A stretch of 64,000 bases of DNA from Saposhnikovia divaricata (GCA_036435485.1 CM071596.1:135185001-135249000), one strand, 5' to 3'; shown: positions 45,913 through 58,132, counted from the first letter of the stretch. The notes: generated by a model not told the origin, from the letters alone. Numbers and translations: made by a program.

Positions 45913-46462
45913 TGAGTTAAGAAATTTGCAAGAATCCCCAAGAGAAATGTATGAAGGAAAGGTGTTTGCGAGAATACCCAAGTGAAAAGTGAGAGAACTG
46001 TGAGATGAAAAAAATAAGACACAACCGTTTGGACACAAAAGTAATTAGAGTAATTAAAAACCCAATCTCTTATGTAATCAAACACTCAATCAGTTCCTAA
46101 ATTAATGTGTAGTGGGACACGATAATGGGTGAGTGGGACACATTAATGGGTGAGGGGGTCACGTGCGCATATTTTTAAGAAGTGAATTTTGCAAATTAAA
46201 ACAATAAAATATTTGATTTTAAAAGAAAATCAAATAACACTCTCTTAAAATACCTGGACCCAATTAAAACCAGAATAGGAAGCGTTTACCTCGTTTACCT
46301 GTAACCATTAATAACCAGAATACGAAGCGATTTAGTACTTCGTTGCTTACCCATCTCTATTTAAGGCCTTGAGACTTGTTCAGATTAGTTCACTATCTCT
46401 TTAACCTTTCATCCTCTCCTGAAAAATCAAAAACCCTTCAATACAACACACTCTTAAAAACA
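45913..46462. promoter_or_regulatory. Divergent spacer between ORF3 (-) and the antisense gene (+)
   Basis: This 550-bp region has start codons pointing away at both ends, so it could be a two-way promoter. It contains a G-box core CACGTG (46160-46165) and a TATA-type TATTTAAG (46358-46365) about 100 bp before the + strand ATG. A 21-bp unit (GTGGGACAC...ATGGGTGAG) occurs twice at about 46112-46154. Regulation is inferred from motifs only. Confidence 0.5.
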
Positions 46463-46723
46463 ATGGCAAATCTTACCATCAAAGAAAAGAATCTCCATCT
46501 CATAGAGAATAGAGATATCTTTAGTTATACGCGTGAAGAGTTTGACGCGTTTGACTGGGAAAGGCAGCTGGAGACTCTGTGGCTGCAGATGGATGCCGGT
46601 CTGGAAGAGATCGAGAGAGAAAAACCTGCAAGAGTGATCGACATCGATGATGCTCTCCAAGCAACATTAGCATGGCTTTCCTCGAAGGCATCCTCATCCA
46701 ACACCACCAACCATTGTTAATGA
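46463..46723 (+). CDS. Small antisense gene inside element 2, between pol and ORF3
   Basis: 86 codons from ATG 46463 (AACAATGGC, a good plant context) to TAA, opposite to all other genes of the element. A TATTTAAG box about 100 bp upstream and a leader-like stretch fit a real transcription unit. The product is acidic, probably helical (FSYTREEFDAFDWERQLETLW, then DAGLEEIEREKPARVIDIDD), with no recognised domain. Near the end a one-base shift would continue into a second open segment of about 45 codons (to about 46826), so this copy may carry a frameshift and the original protein may be about 125 aa. Possible polyadenylation words: AATAAA at 46766 and AATGAA near 46910. It could be an element-specific accessory gene or captured host sequence; I recognise no homologue. 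Element 1 has none in the same spacer. Confidence 0.5.
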
Positions 46724-48103
46724 ATATGTCAGCAAAAATAACCTTATCCCTTCAACTTCCACCCAAATAAAGTGGCAAAGATGGGATCTGGGATGTTTTG
46801 CTAACAATGGAGTGGTTTGGACTTGACCTTTTATTTTCCTGTTGAATAGATTAGCAGATAGAGAGAACAAAAAGATATAATACTTGCTTGTAATCTCTTT
46901 CTTATTATCAATGAAAAGTTCTGTTTCTCTAATCTTATTCAGTGTGTTCTGCAATTTTTTTTTTTATGTTTATGAACTGTTCTTCAAGGAAATAAATCAA
47001 AGAAGAGAATATGAAAACTAATTAAAGTAATCATATAAGAAACAAATTCATCAACAATACACTTATTAACAGTTGTCAAAAACCCTATTTACTTCAAAAT
47101 TTTCAAATTATCCAAATGAAAATTTACCTTAGAGTACAAACCACGAATCAACAGCGTTTGTCAATTCTCCAACTTTATCACCGAAACCCTTTCATAAATT
47201 GCACAGTTGTGAAAATATGTGTGTGTGAAGCAGAGTTTACCAAATCAATTTTTAGAGCATTTAATTTTTCATAAAATCCATAAAGTAAATCAATAAACAC
47301 TGGATGCACAAACTGTCATAGTAAACACTGACTGTATGATGAAAGCTAAACTCTGAAGTAATTAATCTATATACAGTAACTTTTATTTTATACCCCCTCT
47401 ACTCATACATTTTTTTTAATTCTATTCATTCCAGTAATTAGAGGTTGGAACCAGTCACCAAAAATTCAAAAATTTTAGCCCTTATCATTTTGATAAGTTC
47501 CTGGGTCATCCTAGTATTTAACTAGTCACCAAAAATCAGAGAATTTTAGCACATATTATATACCAATAGGTTCTTGGGTCATCCTAGTATCCAACATAAT
47601 CTCAAAGGAGTATAACAACCTATATACATTTTCTTTGGGGTATAGCAGTAAGCAATTTATTCTACCAGAGTATAACTAACAGAGTTTAGAGTTCATCAAC
47701 ATCAGTAGTTTTTCATGTAAGGTAATGCACACAGTATTTATAGACTCAGAGTTTAGGACGAAATAAACTAAGAGATGCTATAAATATGAACCAGTATCAT
47801 GCTGTGTTAACTTTCTGCACAATCTAAGATTAGATCACAATAACTCAGAAAGATTCATGATTGATTGCTGAGAATCATGCTTCATACATGTTTCTTCATT
47901 GGTGTTTTCATTCAGACAAAAATCAACTCAGAGTTCACAGAGTTTATCAAACTTAATAACAGTGTATGACATACAGGCATGCTGACAGAGTTTAACAGAG
48001 TATGCATAACAGAGTTTAATCAACAGAGTTCACTTAGCATTTAACCAATCAGGAAATATGAGTAATACAATTCATAAGAAAGATTTGAATCTAACCAACA
48101 TTC
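46724..48103 (-). promoter_or_regulatory. pol-ORF3 spacer of element 2 with CAGAGTTTA motif array
   Basis: No further ORF. CAGAGTTTA or its complement TAAACTCTG occurs at 47231, 47347, 47680, 47747, 47938, 47986 and 48010, with several one-mismatch copies (such as CAGAGTTCA at 48024). The same word forms the palindromes in the LTR U3. A roughly 71-bp direct duplication (AGTCACCAAAAAT...GGGTCATCCTAGTAT) lies at about 47452-47592. Confidence 0.6.
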
Positions 48104-51100
48104 CTAGTCAGAACCAGAGACCATTCCTAGTTCATTGACCAGTCTTGTAAATGTAGCTTCACTCAATGGTTTAGTGAAGATATCTGCAAGCTGTTGTTCT
48201 GTAGACACAAAATGTAGTTCAATATTCCCTTCTTCCACATGTTCTCTGATGAAGTGGTACCTTATGCTGATGTGCTTGGTCATTGAATGCTGTACTGGAT
48301 TACCTGTCATAGCAATAGCACTTTGATTATCACAGTAAATAGGAATTTTACTGTACCTCAACCCATAATCCAGCAATTGATTCTTCATCCACAAGATCTG
48401 TGCACAACAGCTACCAGCTGCAATATACTCTGCTTCAGCTGTAGATGTGGAAATTGATTTCTGTTTCTTGCTGTACCAGGAGACAAGTCTGTCACCAAGA
48501 AATTGACAACTTCCACTAGTACTCTTTCTGTCTATCTTGCAGCCTGCAAAGTCTACATCAGAATACCCAAGTAGCTTGAAATCTGATTCTCTGGGGTACC
48601 ACAGACCTAATGATATGGTGCCCTTGAGATACTTGAAGATTCTTTTCACAGCTGTCAGATGTGGCTCTCTAGGATCTGCCTGAAACCTTGCACAAAGACA
48701 GGTTGCATACATGATGTCAGGCCTACTAGCTGTCAAGTATAGAAGAGATCCTATCATGCCCCTGTAGTTTGTCATATCCACTGAAACTCCTGTGTCTTTG
48801 TCCAATTTAGTTGCTGTTGCCATGGGAGTTGATGCAGATGAACAGTCAAGCATACCAAATTTCTTGAGAAGATTTATGGTATATTTTTCTTGATTAATGA
48901 AAATACCATCATCTGTTTGTCTCACCTGTAGGCCTAGAAAGTAACTAAGCTCTCCCATCATGCTCATTTGATACCTGGACTGCATGAGCTTGGCAAACTT
49001 TTTACAGAGTTTATCATTAGTAGACCCAAAGATAATGTCATCAACATATATCTGAACTAAAAGGAGGTCACTTCCTTGATTGAAATAAAACAGAGTTTTG
49101 TCAATTGTTCCTCTGTTGAATCCACTTTCTAGAAGAAATTGAGCAACTGTCTCATACCATGCTCTTGATGACTGCTTAAGTCCATATAGTGCCGTATCTA
49201 GCCTGTAGACATAATCTGGATATTTGGGGTCCACAAATCCTGGTGGTTGTTCAACAAACACTTCTTCTTCAAGCTTTCCATTCAGAAAAGCACTTTTCAC
49301 ATCCATCTGGAACACTTTGAATTTCTCATATGCTAGAAAAATTCTGATTGCCTCCAATCTTGCAACTGGAGCAAATGTTTCATCATAGTCTATTCCTTCC
49401 TGTTGTGAATAGCCTTTTGCTACCAGTCTAGCCTTGTTCCTTGTGATAACACCTTCACTGTCAGTCTTGTTTCTGAAAACCCATTTAGTACCAACAACAG
49501 ATCTGTTCTTTGGCCTTGGTACAAGGGTCCAAACTTTATTTCTTTCAAATTCATTCAACTCTTCCTGCATTGCTGTTATCCAGTCAGCATCTTGAAGAGC
49601 TTCTTCCACTTTCTTTGGTTCATTTTTAGACAAGAATGCATGAAACAGACATTCACTTCCAGTAGCACTTCTTGTTTTCACTTTTGCATCTGGATCACCA
49701 ACTATCAAATCAGGTGTATGTGATATAGTCCATTTCCTAGCAGAAGGCAAATGACTTCTATCAGCATGTGATCCTCCCCCTTGATCCATGCTCTCCTGAT
49801 TTTGTTGTGATCTATCTTCGTTTTCTGAGACTCCCCCTGAACTTGGCTGCCCAGAGTCAGAATTTGAATTTTCACAGTTTGAATCATATTTTTCAGTTGA
49901 CTCAGTATCAGTGTTTGAGTCTTCATCTTGTTCATGCTCCCCCTCAACTGGTTCTCCCCTTTGTTGTGGCTGAGAAGTTTCTCCAGTGTTTACCAGTAGA
50001 GGTTCAGAGTTTGTTTCAACAGAGTCTGTCAGAATTGTTTCATCAGAGTTTGCTTCATCAGAGTTTAAATCTTCATTTTCAAAGTTCAGTTGATCATATT
50101 CATCTTTGTCTTCAAGTCCAGTTATCTTCTTATCATCAAAAGACACATGTATAGATTCCATGATCACTTTAGTTCTTAGATTGTAAACTCTGAATGCCTT
50201 TGTTGACAGTGGATAGCCAACAAAAATTCCTTCATCTGCCTTTAGCTCAAACTTGGTCAACTGTTCAGGATGAGTCTTCAAAACAAAACATTTGCACCCG
50301 AAAATATGGAAGTATTTCAGGTTAGGCTTCTTTTTCTTCACCATCTCATATGGTGTCTTTCCATGCTTATTGATCAGTGTTGCATTTTGAGTAAAACAAG
50401 CAGTTTGAACAGCTTCTGCCCAGAAATAAGTTGGCAATTTTGCTTCATCAAGCATAGTTCTGGCAGCTTCAATCAAGATTCTATTTTTCCTTTCAACTAC
50501 ACCATTTTGTTGTGGTGTACCAGGTGCTGAAAATTCTTGCTTCACTCCATTGTCCTTGCAGAATTCTTCCATTGTTGCATTTCTGAACTCAGTTCCATTA
50601 TCACTTCTGATGATTCTGACTTTGTTACTTGATCCTTTGTCCAGAAGCTTCACATGCTCCATCACAGTTAATGCAGTTTCATCCTTCTTTGCTAGAAAAT
50701 ACACCCAAGTGAATCTAGTGTATTCATCAACAATGACTAAAGCATATTTCTTCCTTGCTATAGTCATAACATTTACTGGACCAAAGAGATCAACATGCAG
50801 AAGATGATAGGGATCAGTGATTGAGAATTCTGTCTTGCTCTTGAAAGATGACTTCCTTTGTTTAGCCTTCTGACATGAATCACATAGGCCATCAACATTT
50901 AACAGAGCCTTTAGGAGTCCTCTTACAAGATCCTTTCTGATCAATTCATTGATGTTGTTCAAGTTCAAATGTGAGAGTTTCTTGTGCCACTTCCAACTCT
51001 CTTCATTAGACATTCTTGTAGACAGACAAACAGCTTTTCCAACAGAGTCTATCAAAAGCTTGATTTCATAAATGTTGTTTTGCCTGTGACCAACTAGAAC

Positions 51101-51409
51101 AACCTTTCCTGTAGATTTGCTGATAACTTCACAATATTCAGGTTGAAAATCTACATGATATCCCTTGTCACAGATTTGACTCACAGATAACAAGTCATGC
51201 TTGAGTCATGGAACATGAGCTACATTGTTGATGATGACATTTCCAAGATTAATATTGCCATATCCCAATGTTCTTCCTACATTGCCATCACCATAGGAAA
51301 CTTTTGGGCCAGCTTTCTCCTCATAGTCTGATAGCAGGGCTTTATTTCCAGTCATGTGTCCTGAACATCCACTGTCCACGACTAGGGTTGCCTCCCTGTT
51401 GCCCTGCAA
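48104..51409 (-). pseudogene. pol: pol of element 2 (protease-integrase-RT-RNase H), one stop
   Basis: From about 51409 the frame encodes protease (VVDSGCSGHMTG near 51375). A single TGA at 51208-51206 replaces a Gly codon in the conserved HVP(G)L stretch. After it the frame is open for more than 1,000 codons: the zinc region (WHKKLSHLNL, CDSCQKAK), the integrase core with D (HVDLFGP), D (RSDNGTE) and E (VVERKNR), RT with YVDDI and ASRPDI, and RNase H with D (YSDVDFAG), E (AEAEY) and D (CDNQSA). Compared with element 1, RT lacks three residues after IRIFLA. An Asp/Glu/Ser-rich linker separates integrase and RT. Only the one stop breaks an otherwise full-length pol. The frame is +1 relative to gag. 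Confidence 0.92.
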
Positions 51410-51419
51410 TCACAAGCAA

Positions 51420-52728
51420 TTACTGAGAATTAGATTTAAGGATCCAGACTTGCTTGGATCCTTTGGCATTCTTAACTTTGTTAGCTTTTGCAGCGGAATT
51501 AACATTATCAGAGTTTGAGCTAACAGTATCAGTGTTTACACTTGCAGTATCAACTTTAACCCATTTCAGATTGGGTTTCAGTTCATAGTAATTATGATAG
51601 ATAGCATGATATTCTCTGCAAGTATAAATGGAATGCCAAGTGCTTCCACAGTGTGTGCATAAAGTCTGTGGCTTTGTTCTAGCAAAATCCTTCTTTACCT
51701 CAGACTTAGTAGGTAAAGAATTTATATTTTTATTTTTCTTGCAGAAATTTGCAAGATGCTTAGTACTACCACAGTTATGACATGTCTTTCTTGGAGCATA
51801 ACTAGCAAGCATTGGTTTATTTCCTGAAGTGATGCCTACTTTTCCATTTCTGTTCTTATTTGACACTCTCTGTTTCTTAACAGATTTTAACTCCTTCAGT
51901 TTATGTTTGAGTTGTTTATCTGTCATTGAACCAATGTTAACCTGTTTAACACTAGTTTTTACTGGTTTACTTTTAACAACTTCTTTTTCATTTTCAGACA
52001 AAAATTTACTGGTTCCATGTACAAAATGAGTTCTGATTTTAACTTGATTTTGAAATCTAAGTTCATCTCCCTCATTATAACCTAGACCAACAGTGTCTGT
52101 TTGAAAAATCTGTTGAGTGTCCTTTCCAGAATTAGTCCAAGTCCTAATTTTCTTATTTGCTTCCTCCAACTCAGATTCTAGTTGTTTATATTTCTGAAGC
52201 AAATTCTGTTCTATACAAACAGCATCATCTCTCTTTTTCTGAACTTGTTGCATGTTTTCAAGTTTTTCTTCAACAAGTTTATTTCTAACCTTAAGTTCAG
52301 AATTTTCAGCTTTTATCCTCTCATTTTCTAAAGTCTGATCCCTATAACTTATATGCAATGACTTAAGATAAATTCTTAATTGAGCAATGTCATCAATGTT
52401 ATAAGCATAGGTAGTTAAAGGTACCTGATTTTCAGAAGTTTCTGATTCAGTAGTAGCCATGAGAGCATAGTTTACTTCTTCATCAGAATCTGAAGTATCT
52501 GCCCAATCTCTGCCTTTAGTGTAGAGTACCTTTCCAGTTTTACCCTTCTTGCACTCAGGAGCATAGTGACCCATCTCCTTACACTTGTAGCATTGAATTT
52601 CAGACTTATCCTTCTTCCCTTTAGAATCTCTTTTATCAAACTTCCTGAAGCTTTTCCTGTCTTCATTTGAATTTCTAGAAAACCTTTTCCCTTTCTTGAA
52701 ATTCTTGAAGCCCATTTTCTTGAAAGTC

Positions 52729-52733
<5 letters not shown>
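51420..52733 (-). pseudogene. gag: gag of element 2, N-terminal half missing
   Basis: 437 codons remain. The sequence starts in the basic region just before the first zinc knuckle (CYKCKEMGHYAPEC), so the capsid part found in element 1 is gone; the ATG at 52733 is an internal Met. A coiled coil follows at about residues 105-180. Two further CCHC knuckles lie near the C-terminus (CHNCGSTKHLANFC and CTHCGSTWHSIYTC), making three in all. It ends KQVWILKSNSQ and TAA, the equivalent of the WVPKKV end in element 1. The TA repeat directly upstream marks the break. Confidence 0.88.

Positions 52734-52781
<48 letters not shown>
52732..52781. repeat. (TA)n microsatellite at the truncated gag end
   Basis: About 24 TA units immediately next to the first remaining gag codon, coinciding with the element's breakpoint. 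Confidence 0.95.
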
Positions 52782-52783
<2 letters not shown>

Positions 52784-53680
52784 CTCAATTAAAATTTGCT
52801 AACTCACTAAACAAAAAATCGAGAAGAACTTAAATAATTTTAAAAAGTTATTTAGGATCGCTCATTTCTCTTTCCCGTTCATGTGCAATTAAAATATGCA
52901 TTTGTGGACATGTAATTTAGTATTAAAAATTAAATTTTTACTTAATTAATATTGTATTTGTAAAATTTAGCTCGTTTGGAACTTGATGGATGAAAAATAT
53001 GTGGTTTAAAGTAAATGTTACGAAAGTATTCAAGAAATATTAACACCAGGAAATCATTAAAACAGTTTTTATTTTTTATCATCAATTGGGAGTGGAACAA
53101 ATTGGAATGCACGCACGTGAGCAATTCAAATACACACACTGCAGTGTGAAGCCAAAAACACAACACTATGGCCCAACAATCCCAGTTATATATTTGTAAT
53201 TTAAAGTTTGTGATAAGTTAAAAAAATATTTCCTGAATCCTAAAATATATATTTCTTTATCTTTTTACAAGTATTTTAAGATGAATAAAAATGTAGTTTC
53301 GTATATTATTTTTTTAAAAAAATTCTGAATAAAAGTTTATATATTAAATTTTAATTTAAAAAATAATTTAAAAAATAATATGCAAAGTCACATTTTTATG
53401 CACATTAATATATCTTAAAAAATCAAAAAGACAAGTATTTTAAAACAAAATAAACATTGAATAAATCATCATTATAGAGACCCCTGTCGAAATTTAAATC
53501 CTTTGAAAACAACGGGCCGGTGTAAAGTTATCGACCACATTACGTGTAACGTTACATGTGACCGTATATTTTGATGTTTTCTATGTCGTTAGAAATATAA
53601 TCTTTTCAATTGTCGGTGCTTTTTGAATTGATATACGTGTGTTTCTTTCCTTGTAGAATTTGTGGTTTGCTGGACGTAGG
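52782..53680. other. AT-rich stretch without genes
   Basis: No credible ORF, LTR end or inverted repeat is visible. No trace of gag N-terminal coding or a primer site was found here, so the missing 5' part of element 2 is not simply displaced next to it. Confidence 0.5.
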
Positions 53681-53691
53681 AATATTTTATT

Positions 53692-53891
53692 GGAAAATGT
53701 TAGGTATCCAAAATTGGTATCCAAAAAATTTTTCAAATGTTAAGTGTAGCAATTCAATTGGTTATAATAATAGTGGACCCCCTCCATTCACACCAACCAT
53801 CCAATAAAACATTTTCACTATGTCATGTAAGCTTTGCCACATCATTTGAGAGTAATTTTTGGGTACCAATTTGGAGTACCTAGCATTACTC
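53692..53891. mobile_element. Mutator-like MITE
   Basis: The ends share an imperfect inverted repeat of about 35 bp (AATGTTAGGTATCC...AATTGGTA against the complement of TACCAATT...GGTACCTAGCATT). A perfect 9-bp duplication TATTTTATT flanks it at 53683-53691 and 53892-53900, the length typical of Mutator elements. 200 bp, no ORF. Confidence 0.75.
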
Positions 53892-53927
53892 TATTTTATT
53901 AGCCGTTGTTCGTTGAGATGAATAGTA

Positions 53928-54178
53928 CTCCCTCTTTCCCATAAAAAAATATATTAATTTTTTTAAAGTTTTTGACACGCATTTTCATGCATATAAAAAA
54001 TATTTTTATGATATTATTTTCTCTTTCTTTTTGTTTTGTATAAAAATAGGATGTCAAAATATTATACAAAATAAAAAATTCGAAAAAATAATACTTACAA
54101 CTATATTTTTTATATGCGTAGAAAAGCATGCCAGAAACTTTAAAAAAAACTAAGACATCTTTTATGGGACGGAGGGAG
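53928..54178. mobile_element. Second Stowaway-type MITE
   Basis: CTCCCTCTTTCCC and GGGACGGAGGGAG are terminal inverted repeats flanked by TA (53926-53927, 54179-54180). The 251-bp length and inner words (GTATAAAAATAG, TATGCG) resemble the copy at 30483-30732, so both belong to one family. Confidence 0.9.
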
Positions 54179-54380
54179 TATAAAATTTTGGAAATAATAT
54201 TTAAATATTTGTTAATTAACTTTTTCATCTAAAATTTTAAGAGGTTAAAGTATTGATGGGATTTTATATTATATATTATTTATAATACTTCTGTTCCTCA
54301 CTCAAAAATTCATTTTTGGGTTAAAGTATGAATCATGGTCACCCATCTTTAGGACATAATTTCACTTTTGTGTCCATAAT

Positions 54381-57300
54381 TATAACACCCCAAGACCCGG
54401 GGTCGAGATCTAGGAGGTTACCAAGTCCTTATTTCCATTATCACATACTTATAACTGATTAACAATTATATATCATTGGTTCTTTACTTATAAGATAAAA
54501 TGGCCCCCAATAACAATCACATTTACCACAGGTTATAGTTTCAGAGCGAAATTACAATATTACACAAATTGATAAATCTGTCCAGAATCATAATTATTAC
54601 AGACCAGAGTGAAATAGTTCCAAAAGGGTTTGAAATGACAAAAGGACCACTACCTATGGTGGTAATAACGGATGGATAATTTCTTTGCTTCCCAGAGTTG
54701 GCATAGGTCGTACTTATAAAGAAATCTTAGCAACCTCAACTGACATCCTATCCCACTGAGTCCGCTTACCTGAGGTAGTGGTGCTCCGAACAACCTACGG
54801 AAATGCTGCGCGTTTCCCACACTCTTTCGACGGGTCTGACGTATTCTGGCCATGCTGATTTGTTGTTGTTTTGTGATATATGAAAGAAAAGCAAGAGTGT
54901 GCATAATCGCTCAGCAATATAATAATAGTTTTGAAAATACTGTAAAGCAGTGAATAAAAACCTTGCATAAAGAGTTCTTGAGTTATTCTGATTAAATCAT
55001 CTTCCTTCTACTACTGAGAAGGTTTTGAGATAAAACAATTTATTCGATGAAATGTAATATCCTGACAACACTATCGGTAACTGAGCACCTGGGCTTTCAT
55101 TACAGTGTTGTAGCACAATTCCAATTGGAAGAACCGGACTATTCTGGAGTATACCCCGATACAAGGTGATCAGCCATTGTACCGTACAAAAATTTGCTAC
55201 TAGTAGACGAGTAGAGATCCTTCTTTCGAGATCGTGGCCCTGACCGCATTCGGGTCTTTAAGCTGGATGCCGTCTCACAATGTCGCCTCTTCTACCTTTT
55301 TAGATGGACTACGTCTCACAACGCAGCCTCTTACACTTTTTAGATGGACTACGTCTCACAACGCAGTCTCTTACACTTTTTAGATGGACTACTTCTCACA
55401 ACGCAGCCTCTTACACTTTAATTGGACTGCGTCTCACAACGCCGCCTCTTTCCTCCAGTCCCGAGAAAGAATGCTTAAACTCTGAACCCTTACTTCCGGA
55501 AGTATTTGAGGAAGCAAGCTCATCATGTGGGTTGACCTTAGTCAACAGATTCTCTTTGATATTGAACTCATTTTGAAAACATACGGGGGAATTGGTCGGA
55601 GTTTTGAAGTCATTCGAGTGATTAGCGAAGGGAGAAATCACTATTTTACTCCCAAAACCTTGGTTCCCAAGTTTTGAAGAAAAGCGAAGCCTTTACTGAT
55701 TAAGGGTTTATTTAAGAACAATCGTGGGAACCTTTACTAATAATTTTCCGAAGGTCAGAAAATAATTAAAACAATCTTTTTAAACCTTTGAATGAATTTT
55801 TAAAGAATAAATGGATTTTTAAAATAATTTTGGAATATTTAATAAATAATTAAATAATAAATATTGAGAATTAAACCCATGATAAATTATTCATAAAAGA
55901 ATTTTCAAATAAATATTTGTTTTATTAATAAATATTTAAAGAATATTTATTAAATGAAAATTGAGATAGTATACACCCAAGTACCTCCAATTTATAACTA
56001 ATTGGAACAGTTTAAATATATTTCAAAAATAATCCTAGATAACAACTGATACCATTCCCGGATTATTTTCTGACAGGATTATGATAAAATAGCTCCGACC
56101 CTCGATATAGATATATAATAGGAATATGCTCGCCTCCAGAACCTTGACATGCGTACGCACATACTTATCTATATTCTCGGTTCGTACCTCGTAGGTAAGT
56201 AACCATCACCGTCGTTTTTAGCAAAATAGTATGATTATATCACACACACACAACAGTTTGTAAAATACTTTTTAAGCCAGCGTTTTAACAACTTGCCTGG
56301 TGATGTGAACGGGGTTAAGTCTCGTGCCTGAGAGCGCCGATCTATTAACACAAGTAAATACTCGGTTAGCTCCTTATACGTTTTAACTCATTAGGCACAT
56401 ACTAACGTAACTCTTATTGATACCATCATTACTAACACTTGGCTTGTTATCAAGGCATGTCATTATACTTTACACTTGATAGGTACTTGAGTCGTATAGG
56501 TTTTAAAGTCAATCATTTACTTGCGAAGATTATACTTCATCATCTTTTGTTCGTTTAAGAGGTATTCCACTTGCTTACCCTACACTTAAACATTTTTATA
56601 AAATCGAAAAATTATCTTTTCGAGGTAATTCTTTCGTACACATTCTCTTTACGATATCTAGTATTTAATAAACTAGATTCGTCACCAAAAATATTGCTTT
56701 AAGGGGTTCATATGAACCCACAAACTTAACACTTACGTTTCCGAACCTCTTTTACTAAATCGACCATATCTCCTAAATTGTATGTCCAAATGTTGCGATT
56801 TTTACGCCAACACGATCTATGACTCGAGATCTTCAAGGATATGTCATTCTCTTATTAAGGTCAGAAATTTAATGCTACTTCTAGGAACAAGTTTTAAGGG
56901 TTAACGAAATTTCGGCATTATGACGGCTATAATTCGAATATTTCCAAAATCGAAACCCTTCAAACCACAACCATCACTCCATAACACCCATACATGTTAT
57001 TTAATTATCAACCAAGACCAAGCAATGTCTTTTCACCCATAAAAACCATATTGACATTTAACAAAGGCCAATCACAATTTTAGTGTTTCATAGATGAATA
57101 ATATCCATAAAACTCAACTACAATTCATAATCCATCAAGGGTTTCAAGTGTTATACCTTGACTTGAAGCTTTATAAGGCTAATATACTCCTACAATCCTT
57201 AAACCTTGCTTAAGATATCCTTTGGAAGTCATAAAACAATGATCAAAAGAAAAGAAAGTTAGTAAATTACTATTCATCATCTCTTTCATCTAGCTTTTGA

Positions 57301-58132
57301 ACATGATAACCTTAATGAATGAGGTTAAGGTTTTGGATATATCTTCTCCTAGTCTCAAGCTTTATTTTAAGCTATAGATTTTAGCAAGTGAATGGTGGAA
57401 AGTCCTTCCCCCCTTTTCTTCTTTTCTTGGCCGAGAGTTTCAAGGAAGAAGATGGTGTTGTTTTTTTTTTATGTTTTGGTGTATAATGACTTAATACATG
57501 CATTTTATGTATATATGTTGGATGCGTATTCTTATTTTGTGTTGTTAGCATGCTATTAGTCCAAGTGTTGCCAATATACTTGTCCACTTGTTGGCTTTAA
57601 AACATGTTACTCCATTTTTGCCAAGTGCAAAAACACCACTTAGTTTATAGTTGACTTCCCTGTAAATTACTTTGGTTTCTCCCTTTTCCACCAATTTGAT
57701 TCCCTCTTGTGTCTTTTATTAACATTAATATGTTATGACTTATATGTTGCATTTTCATTGGTCCACTGTGGCACAATCCCTTAAATCAATATTAACTCCA
57801 ATATTCTCTGTTTATTCTTTCTTTATTTCTTGTTCTTAGAAAGTGTTCTCGCGCTTTCTCGAATGTTCTCAAAATCTTTTGGTAAAGTTCCTTATCTCTT
57901 TGCTAGCTTCCTTTCTAGGATACCATAATTCACTTTCTCATACGATACATTATTCTTATCTAGATTGTTAAACAATTACACCATTCACAGCATACACACA
58001 AGCACTGAAATCCTTATCCATCGAAATACTCGTTCATTAAAACCATTGATACATGGTGGTCATAGCCACTATTCACTTATACACCAATTCATAATAAAAG
58101 TTTTAATTCTACTCAAAATCTGGGTTCTTACA
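54381..58132 (-). repeat. 3' LTR (3.75 kb) of chromovirus element 3
   Basis: On the - strand it starts TGTAAGAACCCAGATTTTG next to the polypurine tract (58133-58147). It ends GACCCCGGGTCTTGGGGTGTTATA, where the expected final CA has decayed to TA. Its 5' end, a CTCTCGGCCAA block (near 57436) and its 3' end match the solo LTR at 17426-20927. Degenerate units of about 40 bp (GATGGACTACGTCTCACAAC type) lie at 55287-55450. The left flank is ATAAT. Chance short ORFs inside are not genes. Confidence 0.8.

Larger units (their letters stand above)
41694..52733 (-). mobile_element. Sirevirus-type Ty1/copia retrotransposon, element 2 (5' end missing)
   Basis: On the - strand the order is partial gag, pol, spacer carrying an antisense gene, ORF3, polypurine tract and 3' LTR. 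The 5' LTR, primer site and first half of gag are absent: gag begins abruptly next to a TA microsatellite at 52732-52781. Pol and gag are clearly divergent from element 1, and the LTRs share no obvious sequence. Apart from one in-frame stop in pol and the truncation it is well preserved. Confidence 0.92.

Noticed and set aside
55304..55641. ORFs on both strands in the LTR of element 3
   Set aside because: They are read through the 40-bp tandem repeat and have no domain.
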